From contig WTHV01000023.1 of NCBI GenBank assembly GCA_011525265.1, positions 1 to 9,217 of the forward strand: 9,217 bases of DNA. Reading direction: 5' to 3'. A model generated the notes under the pieces. The model worked only from the letters and a program-made list of their open reading frames with translations. It had not been told where the DNA came from and searched no databases. Position 1 is the first letter of the stretch. Each line of letters begins with the position of its first letter. Shown here one piece after another: positions 1 to 6,815 of this stretch. This DNA comes from Alphaproteobacteria bacterium (lineage in GTDB: Bacteria; Pseudomonadota; Alphaproteobacteria; Puniceispirillales; Puniceispirillaceae). The position numbers and the translations under genes are program-made.

Positions 1-20
1 ACTGCAGGAGCTGTAAAAGG

Positions 21-551
21 ATGAAGGGTTCACGTCCAGAACAAGCTGTCTTATCCAAAGATACTGATCTGTCAAAAACGGCTGAGACAAAGGCGGTTAT
101 TGAATCAATGGTTGATGGCTTAAATGACCATCGCATTGCTGATATTGGCGATTTTTTCTCTGAAAGCTTTCGCTGGATGGGCAATCAGGGGTGCGGCACC
201 AAAGAAGGGCTTCGTGCCTTTCAAGAAAATTGGCAAAAGCCGTTTCAAGCCGCTTTTTCTGACAAGGTCTGCATTGATGAAGCGCGCCTTTATATGGGCG
301 AGTGGGCAGCCGCATTTGGCCGCCAAGAAGCCACGCATTCAGGCGAATTTATGGGCGTCGCGCCAACAGGCAAACAAGTTGAAATTCGCTATATGGATTT
401 CTGGAAAGTCGTTGATGGCAAGATTGTGGATAATTGGGTGATGGTCGACTTCCCTTTTGTCCTCGCCCAATTAGGCGTTGATTGTTTCAATGGGGAGGGA
501 TGGGAAGCCTTTGATGATGGGACCAAAACACCCCCTAAACCAACCTCATAA
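21..551 (+). CDS. SnoaL-like (NTF2-fold) protein, single domain
   Basis: A 176-residue protein with one SnoaL/NTF2-like module spanning about residues 22-155. The family forms small cone-shaped alpha+beta folds that act as polyketide/ester cyclases, hydrolases, dehydratases or binding proteins; the role here is unknown. The visible signature in the C-terminal half is PTGK (115-118), then R123, DFW (126-128), GKI (133-135), NWV (138-140), VD (142-143) and QLG (150-152). The same spaced signature recurs in the C-terminal half of the 1917-2972 product, so the two are paralogues. The ATG at 21 follows an AGGAG at 6-10 with a 10-nt spacer. The frame is open to the left edge, so an earlier start cannot be excluded. 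No signal peptide is seen, so it is presumably cytoplasmic. Family assignment is solid, the reaction is not. Confidence 0.85.
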   Translation: MKGSRPEQAVLSKDTDLSKTAETKAVIESMVDGLNDHRIADIGDFFSESFRWMGNQGCGTKEGLRAFQENWQKPFQAAFSDKVCIDEARLYMGEWAAAFGRQEATHSGEFMGVAPTGKQVEIRYMDFWKVVDGKIVDNWVMVDFPFVLAQLGVDCFNGEGWEAFDDGTKTPPKPTS

Positions 552-603
552 TTTTAACCAACAATGACCGGCGATAGATAGTAAAAAGTAAAGAGATAGC
601 ATT

Positions 604-1914
604 ATGACTGTTCGATATTTAAAAGTAGGCAAGCCGCAAACAGAGCGTGCTGAAGATGATGCCAAAGTTCGCCAGATTGTAGAAACAACCCTTGCCGATA
701 TCGAAACCAGAGGTGATGCGGCGGTAAGAGAATTAGCAGAGAAATTTGATAATTATTCGCCTGCGTCTTATCGCCTATCACAAGAGGAAATTGATGCGCT
801 CATCGCTGAGGTTAGCCCGCGCGATATGGAAGATATCAAATTTGCGCATGACCAAGTCAAAGCCTTTGCACAGGCACAGCGTGCCTCTATGACAGATATC
901 GAAGTTGAAACCATGCCCGGCGTGATTCTGGGTCATAAAAATATCCCCGTGCAATCTGTCGGCTGCTATGTGCCAGCGGGCAAATTCCCAATGGTCGCCT
1001 CTGCACATATGTCTGTTCTAACGGCATCTGTGGCAGGTGTACCGCGTATTGTTGCTGCAACCCCGCCTTTCCAAGGCAAGCCAAATCCTGCTGTCATTGC
1101 CGCAATGCATCTTGGCGGCGCGCATGAGATTTATGTCCTTGGCGGCATGCAAGCCATTGGCGCAATGGCCATTGGGACAGAGACAATTGAGCCTGTTCAT
1201 ATGCTTGTTGGCCCGGGTAATGCCTTTGTGGCAGAAGCAAAGCGTCAATTATTTGGACGTGTGGGCATTGATTTATTTGCCGGGCCAACAGAAACAATGG
1301 TCATTGCAGATGAAACTGTGGATGCTGAGATGTGTGCCACAGACCTTTTGGGACAGGCAGAGCATGGCTATAACTCACCTGCTGTGTTACTGACCAATTC
1401 TGAAAAATTGGCCCAAGATACGCTTGTAGAAATTGACCGCCTGTTAAAGATTTTGCCAACCGCAGATACGGCCTCTGTTTCATGGCAAGATTATGGTGAG
1501 GTAATCGTCTGTGATAGCTATGAAGAAATGCTAGAAGTCGCAGATGATATTGCCTCTGAGCATGTGCAGGTTATGACGACAAGAGATGACTGGTTCTTAG
1601 AGCATATGACCTGCTATGGCGCGCTATTTTTGGGCCCACGCACCAATGTGGCAAATGGTGATAAGGTCATTGGCACAAATCATACCTTGCCGACCAAAAA
1701 GGCAGGCCGCTATACAGGCGGTCTATGGGTTGGCAAATATCTGAAAACACATTCTTATCAAAAAATCACAACCAATGAGGCTGCTGCGAAAATCGGCGCC
1801 TATGCCTCGCGGCTATGTATGCTCGAGGGCTTTGTTGGACATGCTGAGCAAGCCAATGTCCGCGTGCGTCGTTATGGCGGCCAAAATGTCCCCTATGGTG
1901 AAGGAGCTGAATAA
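604..1914 (+). CDS. HisD-superfamily NAD-dependent dehydrogenase, sulfopropanediol 3-dehydrogenase (HpsN)-like
   Basis: A 436-residue full-length member of the histidinol dehydrogenase superfamily, which oxidises a primary alcohol through an aldehyde to a carboxylate with two NAD+. The whole active-site set is present: Zn ligands Q251, H254, D353 and H413 (E. coli HisD Q259, H262, D360, H419), catalytic E319-H320 (E326-H327), and the NAD-site GPGNAFV (203-209). The AGPTE motif (226-230) replaces the AGPSE usual in histidine-pathway HisD, and no his genes flank it. Overall it resembles HpsN, which oxidises 2,3-dihydroxypropane-1-sulfonate to sulfolactate. The true substrate could be another small hydroxylated compound, so no symbol is given. 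The ATG at 604 has a weak AAGAGA (591-596) 7 nt upstream. The 52-nt gap before it is the largest in the operon. An AAGGAG inside its last codons serves the next gene. Confidence 0.88.
   Translation: MTVRYLKVGKPQTERAEDDAKVRQIVETTLADIETRGDAAVRELAEKFDNYSPASYRLSQEEIDALIAEVSPRDMEDIKFAHDQVKAFAQAQRASMTDIEVETMPGVILGHKNIPVQSVGCYVPAGKFPMVASAHMSVLTASVAGVPRIVAATPPFQGKPNPAVIAAMHLGGAHEIYVLGGMQAIGAMAIGTETIEPVHMLVGPGNAFVAEAKRQLFGRVGIDLFAGPTETMVIADETVDAEMCATDLLGQAEHGYNSPAVLLTNSEKLAQDTLVEIDRLLKILPTADTASVSWQDYGEVIVCDSYEEMLEVADDIASEHVQVMTTRDDWFLEHMTCYGALFLGPRTNVANGDKVIGTNHTLPTKKAGRYTGGLWVGKYLKTHSYQKITTNEAAAKIGAYASRLCMLEGFVGHAEQANVRVRRYGGQNVPYGEGAE
1901..1906 (+). promoter_or_regulatory. Shine-Dalgarno site inside the end of the dehydrogenase gene
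   Basis: AAGGAG sits within the last codons of the HisD-like gene, 10 nt before the ATG at 1917. The upstream stop and the downstream start are only 2 nt apart. This fixes the start of the double SnoaL-like protein and suggests the two genes are translationally coupled. Confidence 0.7.
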
Positions 1915-1916
1915 GC

Positions 1917-2972
1917 ATGAGCGCTAGCCTATCACAACAACACAAAGCATTATTCGCGCCTTTTAAAAACGCCTTTTATGAGGGTGATAAAACGGCGATT
2001 AAAGCAGAAATGCAAAAGCTATTTGCCCCTGATTGCTTGTTTCATATGTGCCATCCTTTTGGTGATATGACAGGACCAGATGCGTATTTTGAGGCTGTGA
2101 TTTCACCTCTGTTCGATGCGATGCCAGACCTTGAAAGACGTGATTTTATTATCATGGCAGGGCGCACAGAACATGGCGGTGATTGGCTTGGCTGTGGGGG
2201 CAATTTCTTTGGCACATTTGCCCAACCTTATTTGGATATCCCGCCAACAGGTCACCTAGCCCATATACGCTTTCATGAATTTTATAAATTCGAAGGCGAC
2301 AAAATTGTTGAAATGCAAACAATTTGGGATATCCCAGAGCTTATGCTGCAAGCAGGGGCATGGCCACTTGCGCCTTCTCTTGGCCGTGAATGGGCCATCC
2401 CCGGGCCTGCCACACAAGATGGGCTTTTTGAAGGCACGCCTGATGAGGCTTTATCAGCCCAATCATGTGCCCATATTGTGGAAATGTTAACCTTCATGAA
2501 ACGCCACCCAAAAGAAGGCGGGCCAGAGGTCATGGAGCTAGATCGTTTCTGGCATCCCCATATGACATGGTATGGCCCTGCTGGCATTGGCACAGGACGC
2601 GGCAAAAATGGGTTCCGTAATTGGCACCAAATCCCCTTTTTAAATGGCATGCCTGATAGAGGCCAATATGTCGGCGATATTACCTATCATTTCTTTGGTG
2701 AGCAGAACTATGCAGCTGTAACAGGCTGGCCAGATATGTTACAAACCCACACCCATGATGGCTGGCTTGGCTTGCCGCCAACAGGCAAGAAGCTTGAAAT
2801 GCGCTCTCTTGATTTTTGGCGCATTGAAAATGGTAAAATCCGTGAAAATTGGGTTACAGTTGATTTACTGCATGTCTATGACCAGCTCGGCATAGATGTC
2901 TTTGCGCGCATGCGAGAATTTAACAAAGCGCATTATGGCATGCCCCAATATACGCCCCTCTCATCTGATTAG
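1917..2972 (+). CDS. Double SnoaL-like (NTF2-fold) protein
   Basis: A 351-residue protein made of two SnoaL/NTF2-like modules, about residues 10-150 and 185-340. Each module carries the same spaced signature. In the N-module it is PPTG (109-112), R118, EFY (121-123), GDKI (127-130) and WD (137-138). In the C-module it is PPTGK (287-291), R296, DFW (299-301), GKI (306-308), NWV (311-313), VD (315-316) and QLG (323-325). The C-module is markedly closer to the 21-551 product than to its own N-module. This suggests the protein arose by fusion or duplication of such a unit. The N-module has Glu (E121) where the others have Asp. The role may be hydrolysis, cyclisation, dehydration or binding; none can be chosen from sequence. 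It is probably coupled to the dehydrogenase gene 2 nt upstream. No signal peptide is visible. Confidence 0.86.
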   Translation: MSASLSQQHKALFAPFKNAFYEGDKTAIKAEMQKLFAPDCLFHMCHPFGDMTGPDAYFEAVISPLFDAMPDLERRDFIIMAGRTEHGGDWLGCGGNFFGTFAQPYLDIPPTGHLAHIRFHEFYKFEGDKIVEMQTIWDIPELMLQAGAWPLAPSLGREWAIPGPATQDGLFEGTPDEALSAQSCAHIVEMLTFMKRHPKEGGPEVMELDRFWHPHMTWYGPAGIGTGRGKNGFRNWHQIPFLNGMPDRGQYVGDITYHFFGEQNYAAVTGWPDMLQTHTHDGWLGLPPTGKKLEMRSLDFWRIENGKIRENWVTVDLLHVYDQLGIDVFARMREFNKAHYGMPQYTPLSSD

Positions 2973-3001
2973 AGGCAAAAGCAAGAAAGTGATATCATTT
3001 G

Positions 3002-3766
3002 ATGAAACCACATAAAACCCCTTCCTTCCGCCTTGACGGAAAAAAAGCGCTTATTCCTGGCGGCTCTTCTGGCATTGGCTTTGGTTGTGCTTGTGCGCTT
3101 GCTGAGGCAGGGGCTGAGGTCACAATAGGCGCGAGAACACAATCAGCTGTTGAAGAGGCAGTCTCTGCCTTACAACAAGAAGGCTATAAAGCGCATGGGA
3201 CTGTGATGGATATCTCTGATATTGCAGGCACAAAAGCATTATTAGAAGAACATGGCCCATTTGATGTTGTCCTAAATTGTGCTGGCATTGCCCGTCACAA
3301 ACCTGCATTAGACTCAACTGATGATGAAGTATCTGCTGTGTTAGATATTAATCTAAAGGGCGCCTTTTTTCTGTTGATACATGCTGCACAAATGCTGATT
3401 GATGCAAGGCGCCCCGGCTCGCTTATTACCATGTCCTCACAAATGGGGCATGTCAGCGGTGTTGATCGCTCTGTTTATAGCGCGACAAAATTTGGTGTTG
3501 AAGGCTTTACCAAAGGCATGGCAATTGAATGGGGCCCACATAAAATTCGCGTGAACACAATCGCCCCTACGTTTGTTCTAACAGCCTTTACCCAATCAAC
3601 CTTCGATAGGCCTGCGCGGGCAAAATGGATTTTGGAAAAGATCAAATTAGGTGAGGTTGCCCAGATTGAAGATATTATGGGTGGCGCCGTTTATTTGGCA
3701 TCAGATGCAAGCCGTATGGTAACAGGCACATCTTTATTAATTGATGGTGGCTGGACAGCTGATTAG
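3002..3766 (+). CDS. Short-chain dehydrogenase/reductase (SDR)
   Basis: A 254-residue classical SDR, an NAD(P)-dependent alcohol/ketone oxidoreductase with a Rossmann fold. Numbered from the ATG at 3002, it shows the cofactor glycine motif GGSSGIG (20-26), NCAG (92-95), the structural Asn in DINLKG (N117), and the catalytic triad S146, Y159, K163 in the S-x12-Y-x3-K spacing. The C-terminal end has IDGGW, usual in this family. The frame also permits a TTG start one codon earlier at 2999, but the ATG at 3002 is preferred. The ribosome site is weak (AAGAAAG, 2983-2989). It lies 29 nt after the double SnoaL-like gene and 16 nt before the LacI-family gene. In the operon it may oxidise a secondary hydroxyl of the same substrate handled by the HpsN-like enzyme, as dehydrogenase partners do in dihydroxypropanesulfonate use. 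The substrate is not determinable. Confidence 0.9.
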   Translation: MKPHKTPSFRLDGKKALIPGGSSGIGFGCACALAEAGAEVTIGARTQSAVEEAVSALQQEGYKAHGTVMDISDIAGTKALLEEHGPFDVVLNCAGIARHKPALDSTDDEVSAVLDINLKGAFFLLIHAAQMLIDARRPGSLITMSSQMGHVSGVDRSVYSATKFGVEGFTKGMAIEWGPHKIRVNTIAPTFVLTAFTQSTFDRPARAKWILEKIKLGEVAQIEDIMGGAVYLASDASRMVTGTSLLIDGGWTAD

Positions 3767-3782
3767 GTGAATGAGCTAAGAG

Positions 3783-4799
3783 ATGAAGAGCGAGCGTATC
3801 ACATCTATTGATGTTGCAAAGGAAGCTGGTGTTAGCCAGTCTGCCGTTAGCCGCGTCTTCTCAGAAGGTGGGTCTGCTTCTGCTTCGACTGTGCGCAAAG
3901 TGCATGAGGCAGCTGATAAGCTTGGCTATCGCCCTAATGTGCTGGCCAGATCTCTTATCACTGGCAAAAGCCGCATCATCGGTGTGATAGTGGCTTATTT
4001 GGAAAATCAATTCTATCCGCAAGCCTTGGAAAAGCTATCTCATAAATTACAAGAGCAAGGCTATCACGTCCTTGTATTCCTTGCCTCTAATAGCAAGAGT
4101 GAGGTGGATGATGTGGTGCGTGAGATTCTAGATTATCAAGTCGATGGCATCATTGTTGCCTCTGTCTCACTTTCCTCTAGCCTATCAGAGCAATGCCAAC
4201 GCGCCGGTGTACCTATCGTGATGTTTAATCGTATTGATGACTCACCCTATGGCCATTCTGTGACCTCTGACAACTATAAGGGCGGCTATGAGATTGCTGA
4301 TTATCTCGTGCGCTGTGGGCATGAGCGCATAAGCTATATCGCAGGATGGGAAGGTGCCTCAACCCAAAGAGACAGAGAAAGCGGCTTTTTGGCAGGGCTG
4401 AAAGCCCATGGCAAAGCGCTTTATTCGCGCGCGATTGGCAATTATAATAATCATGAAGCCGCACAAGCAACAAGAGAGCTATTTAGCCAGTCACAAAGAC
4501 CAGATGCGTTATTTGTTTGTAATGATCACATGGCATTTGCGGCTATGGATGTCATACGATTTGAATTTCACCTGAAGATTCCAAACGATGTTAGCATCAT
4601 TGGTTATGATGATGCCCCGCCATCATCTTGGCCATCTTATTCTCTGACTACCATGCGCCAGCCAACCAATAAAATGGTTGAGGCTTGTGTCTCAAACATA
4701 ATTGCGCGCATTGAAGGCAAAGAGAATGTGAAAAATAGCTATGTTATCGAAAGCCCCTTTATTGTGCGCACCAGCACAAAACTTCCACCCCAAACGTAA
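3783..4799 (+). CDS. LacI/GalR-family transcriptional regulator
   Basis: A 338-residue protein of normal LacI-family length. The N-terminal helix-turn-helix covers about residues 7-27 (SIDVAKEAGVSQSAVSRVF), followed by the LGYRPN and LARSL hinge-helix region (48-58) that normally enters the minor groove of a palindromic operator. The remainder is a periplasmic-binding-protein-like effector domain: RIIGVIV near 64-70, DGIIVAS, a CNDHMA motif, VSIIGYDD, and the end-of-domain TTMRQP. Such regulators usually bind a pathway substrate or intermediate and release DNA. The gene lies in the middle of the operon (16 nt after the SDR gene, 12 nt before the next), so it is probably co-transcribed and autoregulated. 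The start at 3783 is preceded by AGGTGA (3765-3770) overlapping the SDR stop. An ATG at 3771 in the same frame meets a stop after two codons. Confidence 0.93.
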   Translation: MKSERITSIDVAKEAGVSQSAVSRVFSEGGSASASTVRKVHEAADKLGYRPNVLARSLITGKSRIIGVIVAYLENQFYPQALEKLSHKLQEQGYHVLVFLASNSKSEVDDVVREILDYQVDGIIVASVSLSSSLSEQCQRAGVPIVMFNRIDDSPYGHSVTSDNYKGGYEIADYLVRCGHERISYIAGWEGASTQRDRESGFLAGLKAHGKALYSRAIGNYNNHEAAQATRELFSQSQRPDALFVCNDHMAFAAMDVIRFEFHLKIPNDVSIIGYDDAPPSSWPSYSLTTMRQPTNKMVEACVSNIIARIEGKENVKNSYVIESPFIVRTSTKLPPQT

Positions 4800-4811
4800 A
4801 AGAGGTATGCC

Positions 4812-5780
4812 ATGAAAGGCTTTGATCCCAAATTTAAAGATTTCCCTGATTACATTATTGGTATCACTAAGGAGATTTGGGAAGACAGACAAATCGCAAC
4901 GCTGCATCATTATTATACAGATGATATCATCGTGCGCTCGCCTGCCTCTATCGTTGTGGGAAATAAGGGTGTTATCGCAGCCACAATGGCAACATTGGCA
5001 GAATTTCCTGACCGTACCTTATTTGGTGAGGATGTTATCTGGTCTGGCACGCCTGAAGAAGGTATGCTCTCATCCCATCGTATTATCACAACTGCGACCC
5101 ATACAGGTGATGGGGTGTATGGCACGGCAAGTGGAACAAAATTGCGCTATCGTATTATCGCAGATTGTCATGCGATTAATAATGCGATTAATGATGAATG
5201 GCTTATCAGAGACCAAGGTGCCATCGTACGCCAACTAGGCTATGAGCCGCTTGATTATGCTAGAGAGATGATTGCCAAAGAAGGCGGTGCTAAGATGGCA
5301 AGCCACCCCTTCCATCCAAAAGACGATAAGCAAGGCCCCTATAAGGGCACAGGCAATGATAATGAATATGGCGCCCAATATGCTGATATCCTAACGCGTA
5401 TCATGGGCGCTGATATGGCGGCTATCCCGCAGGCCTATGATCGTGCCTGTCAGCTAGAATATGCGGGCGGCATCACAGGTCACAGCCATGATTTCGCCGA
5501 TCAATTCTGGATGGGATTACGTGCAAGCTTCCCATCAGCAAAATTTGAAATTCATCACCAAATCGGCAGAGAAGATGAGATGATGCCACCACGTGCGGCA
5601 TTGCGTTGGTCTCTGACAGGCAAGCATGATGGCTGGGGCAGCTTTGGCGCGCCAACAGGTGCTGAGGTACATATTATGGGCGCTAGCCATGCAGAATTTG
5701 GCCCATGGGGTTTGCGCCGCGAATATGTGCTGTTTGATGAGACAGCCGTGTGGAAACAAATTGCACTTGCCATAGGCTAG
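4812..5780 (+). CDS. Divergent double SnoaL-like (NTF2-fold) protein
   Basis: A 322-residue protein with two predicted NTF2/SnoaL-like modules, about residues 12-150 and 185-318, joined by a polar linker (about 160-184) rich in Gly, Lys and Asp. The N-module keeps a weak form of the signature seen in the other SnoaL-like proteins of the cluster: SGTKLRYR (107-114), ADCH, NDEW (127-130), QLGYE (141-145). The C-module has PTG (281-283) and a WGLRREYVLFDE stretch. The DFW/EFY motif of the other modules is lost, so the active site may differ or the protein may be non-catalytic. The start is supported by AGAGG (4801-4805) with a 6-nt spacer. The upstream LacI-family gene ends 12 nt before. The fold assignment rests on motif spacing and the two-domain length, so confidence is lower than for the other two. 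The function is unknown. Confidence 0.75.
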   Translation: MKGFDPKFKDFPDYIIGITKEIWEDRQIATLHHYYTDDIIVRSPASIVVGNKGVIAATMATLAEFPDRTLFGEDVIWSGTPEEGMLSSHRIITTATHTGDGVYGTASGTKLRYRIIADCHAINNAINDEWLIRDQGAIVRQLGYEPLDYAREMIAKEGGAKMASHPFHPKDDKQGPYKGTGNDNEYGAQYADILTRIMGADMAAIPQAYDRACQLEYAGGITGHSHDFADQFWMGLRASFPSAKFEIHHQIGREDEMMPPRAALRWSLTGKHDGWGSFGAPTGAEVHIMGASHAEFGPWGLRREYVLFDETAVWKQIALAIG

Positions 5781-5789
5781 GCAGGATAA

Positions 5790-5795
5790 AGGGGG
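5790..5795 (+). promoter_or_regulatory. Strong Shine-Dalgarno site for the cupin gene
   Basis: AGGGGG lies 9 nt upstream of the ATG at 5805, in the 24-nt gap after the divergent double SnoaL-like gene. It is one of the stronger ribosome sites in the operon and fixes the cupin start. Confidence 0.65.
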
Positions 5796-5804
5796 ATTAT
5801 CATC

Positions 5805-6803
5805 ATGGGACAGACAAACCTAACGATGGAAGAGATGGAAGCGCGCATTGTACGTTATGGCGATCTTGTGCCATGCCGCACGGCTTTCATTGATGCCCAT
5901 ACCCCCGGCTCTGATCAAAAAGAAAATTTCACCATTATTGGCGGCGGCGTCTCTGAGGCAGCTGATCAACATGTTCATATCAAAGAGACACCTGGCTTTA
6001 ATATTGGTGCCGCAGGCCAGCCACCTTTTTGCCGTAACTCTCTTCACACGCACCGCACAGCAGAAGTGTTTTTTGTCCTCTCTGGCACATGGCGCTTTTT
6101 CTGGGGACGCTATGGCGATGCGGGCGAGGTCACCTTAACCAAAGGCGATATCATCAATATCCCAACAGGCATTTTCAGAGGCTTTGAGAATATTGGCACT
6201 GATTATGGGATGATTATGGCTATCTTGGGCGGTGATGATGCAGGAGGCGGCGTTTTATGGGCGCCTGAGGTTATCATAGATGCCCGTGATCATGGCCTGA
6301 TCCTAGGCGATAATGGCAAGCTTTATGACAGCAAAAAAGGCCAAGCTCTGCCCGAAGGCATTGCCCCTATGCCTGTGATGGATGACGAGTCCCTCTCACG
6401 CATAAAAGAGCCAAGCATCGAAGAATTTTTGCCCCATTATGTTGCCCGCTATCTAGATCTTATGGCCTTGTCAAAATCACAGCCTGTTGATGTGATATCC
6501 CCCACTGGCCTGTTGCGTGACAAGCCCGGTTTTGCCGTTGATTTTATTCAGCGTAACTCAATTTCAGATGCCCCTTATAGCACTGATGCGCATGAGATTT
6601 TGATGGTGGCAGAAGGGCATTGGCGTCTGTCTTTTGACGGCGGCTCCCTTAGCCTTGCCAAAGGAGATGTTGCCGCCATCCCCCCAGGCCTCAGCCATGC
6701 CATAACGCCTGCTATGTCTGGCGAGGCGAGCTTATACCGTGTAACATCTAATGATGATCCCGCCGGCCCAACATGGGTTGAATGGCAACAGGATGCAAAA
6801 TAA
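5805..6803 (+). CDS. Two-domain cupin protein
   Basis: A 332-residue bicupin. The N-terminal cupin has a motif-1 metal site HTHRTAEVFFVLSG (H81, H83, E87). Its motif 2, GDIINIPTGIFRGFEN (114-129), has Arg125 where the fourth metal ligand His is expected. The C-terminal cupin has AHEILMVAEG (H263, E264) and a well-formed motif 2, GDVAAIPPGLSH, ending in H298. Metal ligands are thus incomplete in both halves, in complementary ways. Bicupins include dioxygenases, isomerases, oxalate-type decarboxylases and sensor proteins. The surviving H-x-H-x3-E would suit a mononuclear Fe, Mn or Ni site. A linker (about 155-225) joins the halves. No signal peptide is visible. The gene ends 12 nt before the methyltransferase gene. 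The fold is confident; the reaction is unknown, with isomerisation or oxygenation of a pathway intermediate most plausible. Confidence 0.82.
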   Translation: MGQTNLTMEEMEARIVRYGDLVPCRTAFIDAHTPGSDQKENFTIIGGGVSEAADQHVHIKETPGFNIGAAGQPPFCRNSLHTHRTAEVFFVLSGTWRFFWGRYGDAGEVTLTKGDIINIPTGIFRGFENIGTDYGMIMAILGGDDAGGGVLWAPEVIIDARDHGLILGDNGKLYDSKKGQALPEGIAPMPVMDDESLSRIKEPSIEEFLPHYVARYLDLMALSKSQPVDVISPTGLLRDKPGFAVDFIQRNSISDAPYSTDAHEILMVAEGHWRLSFDGGSLSLAKGDVAAIPPGLSHAITPAMSGEASLYRVTSNDDPAGPTWVEWQQDAK

Positions 6804-6815
6804 AGGATAGCGACT

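Noticed and set aside
552..603. Possible internal promoter in the 52-nt gap before the HisD-like gene.
   Set aside because: AT-rich stretches are present but no convincing -35/-10 pair with proper spacing was found.
604..1914. Annotation as histidinol dehydrogenase of histidine biosynthesis (hisD).
   Set aside because: No histidine genes are nearby, the context is catabolic, and motif details such as AGPTE fit the HpsN-like branch better.
2986..3000. Imperfect palindrome around TGATATCA just before the SDR gene, as a possible LacI-family operator.
   Set aside because: It lacks the central CG usual for this family, lies in a 29-nt intra-operon gap, and GATATC-like words are common in the coding sequence around it.
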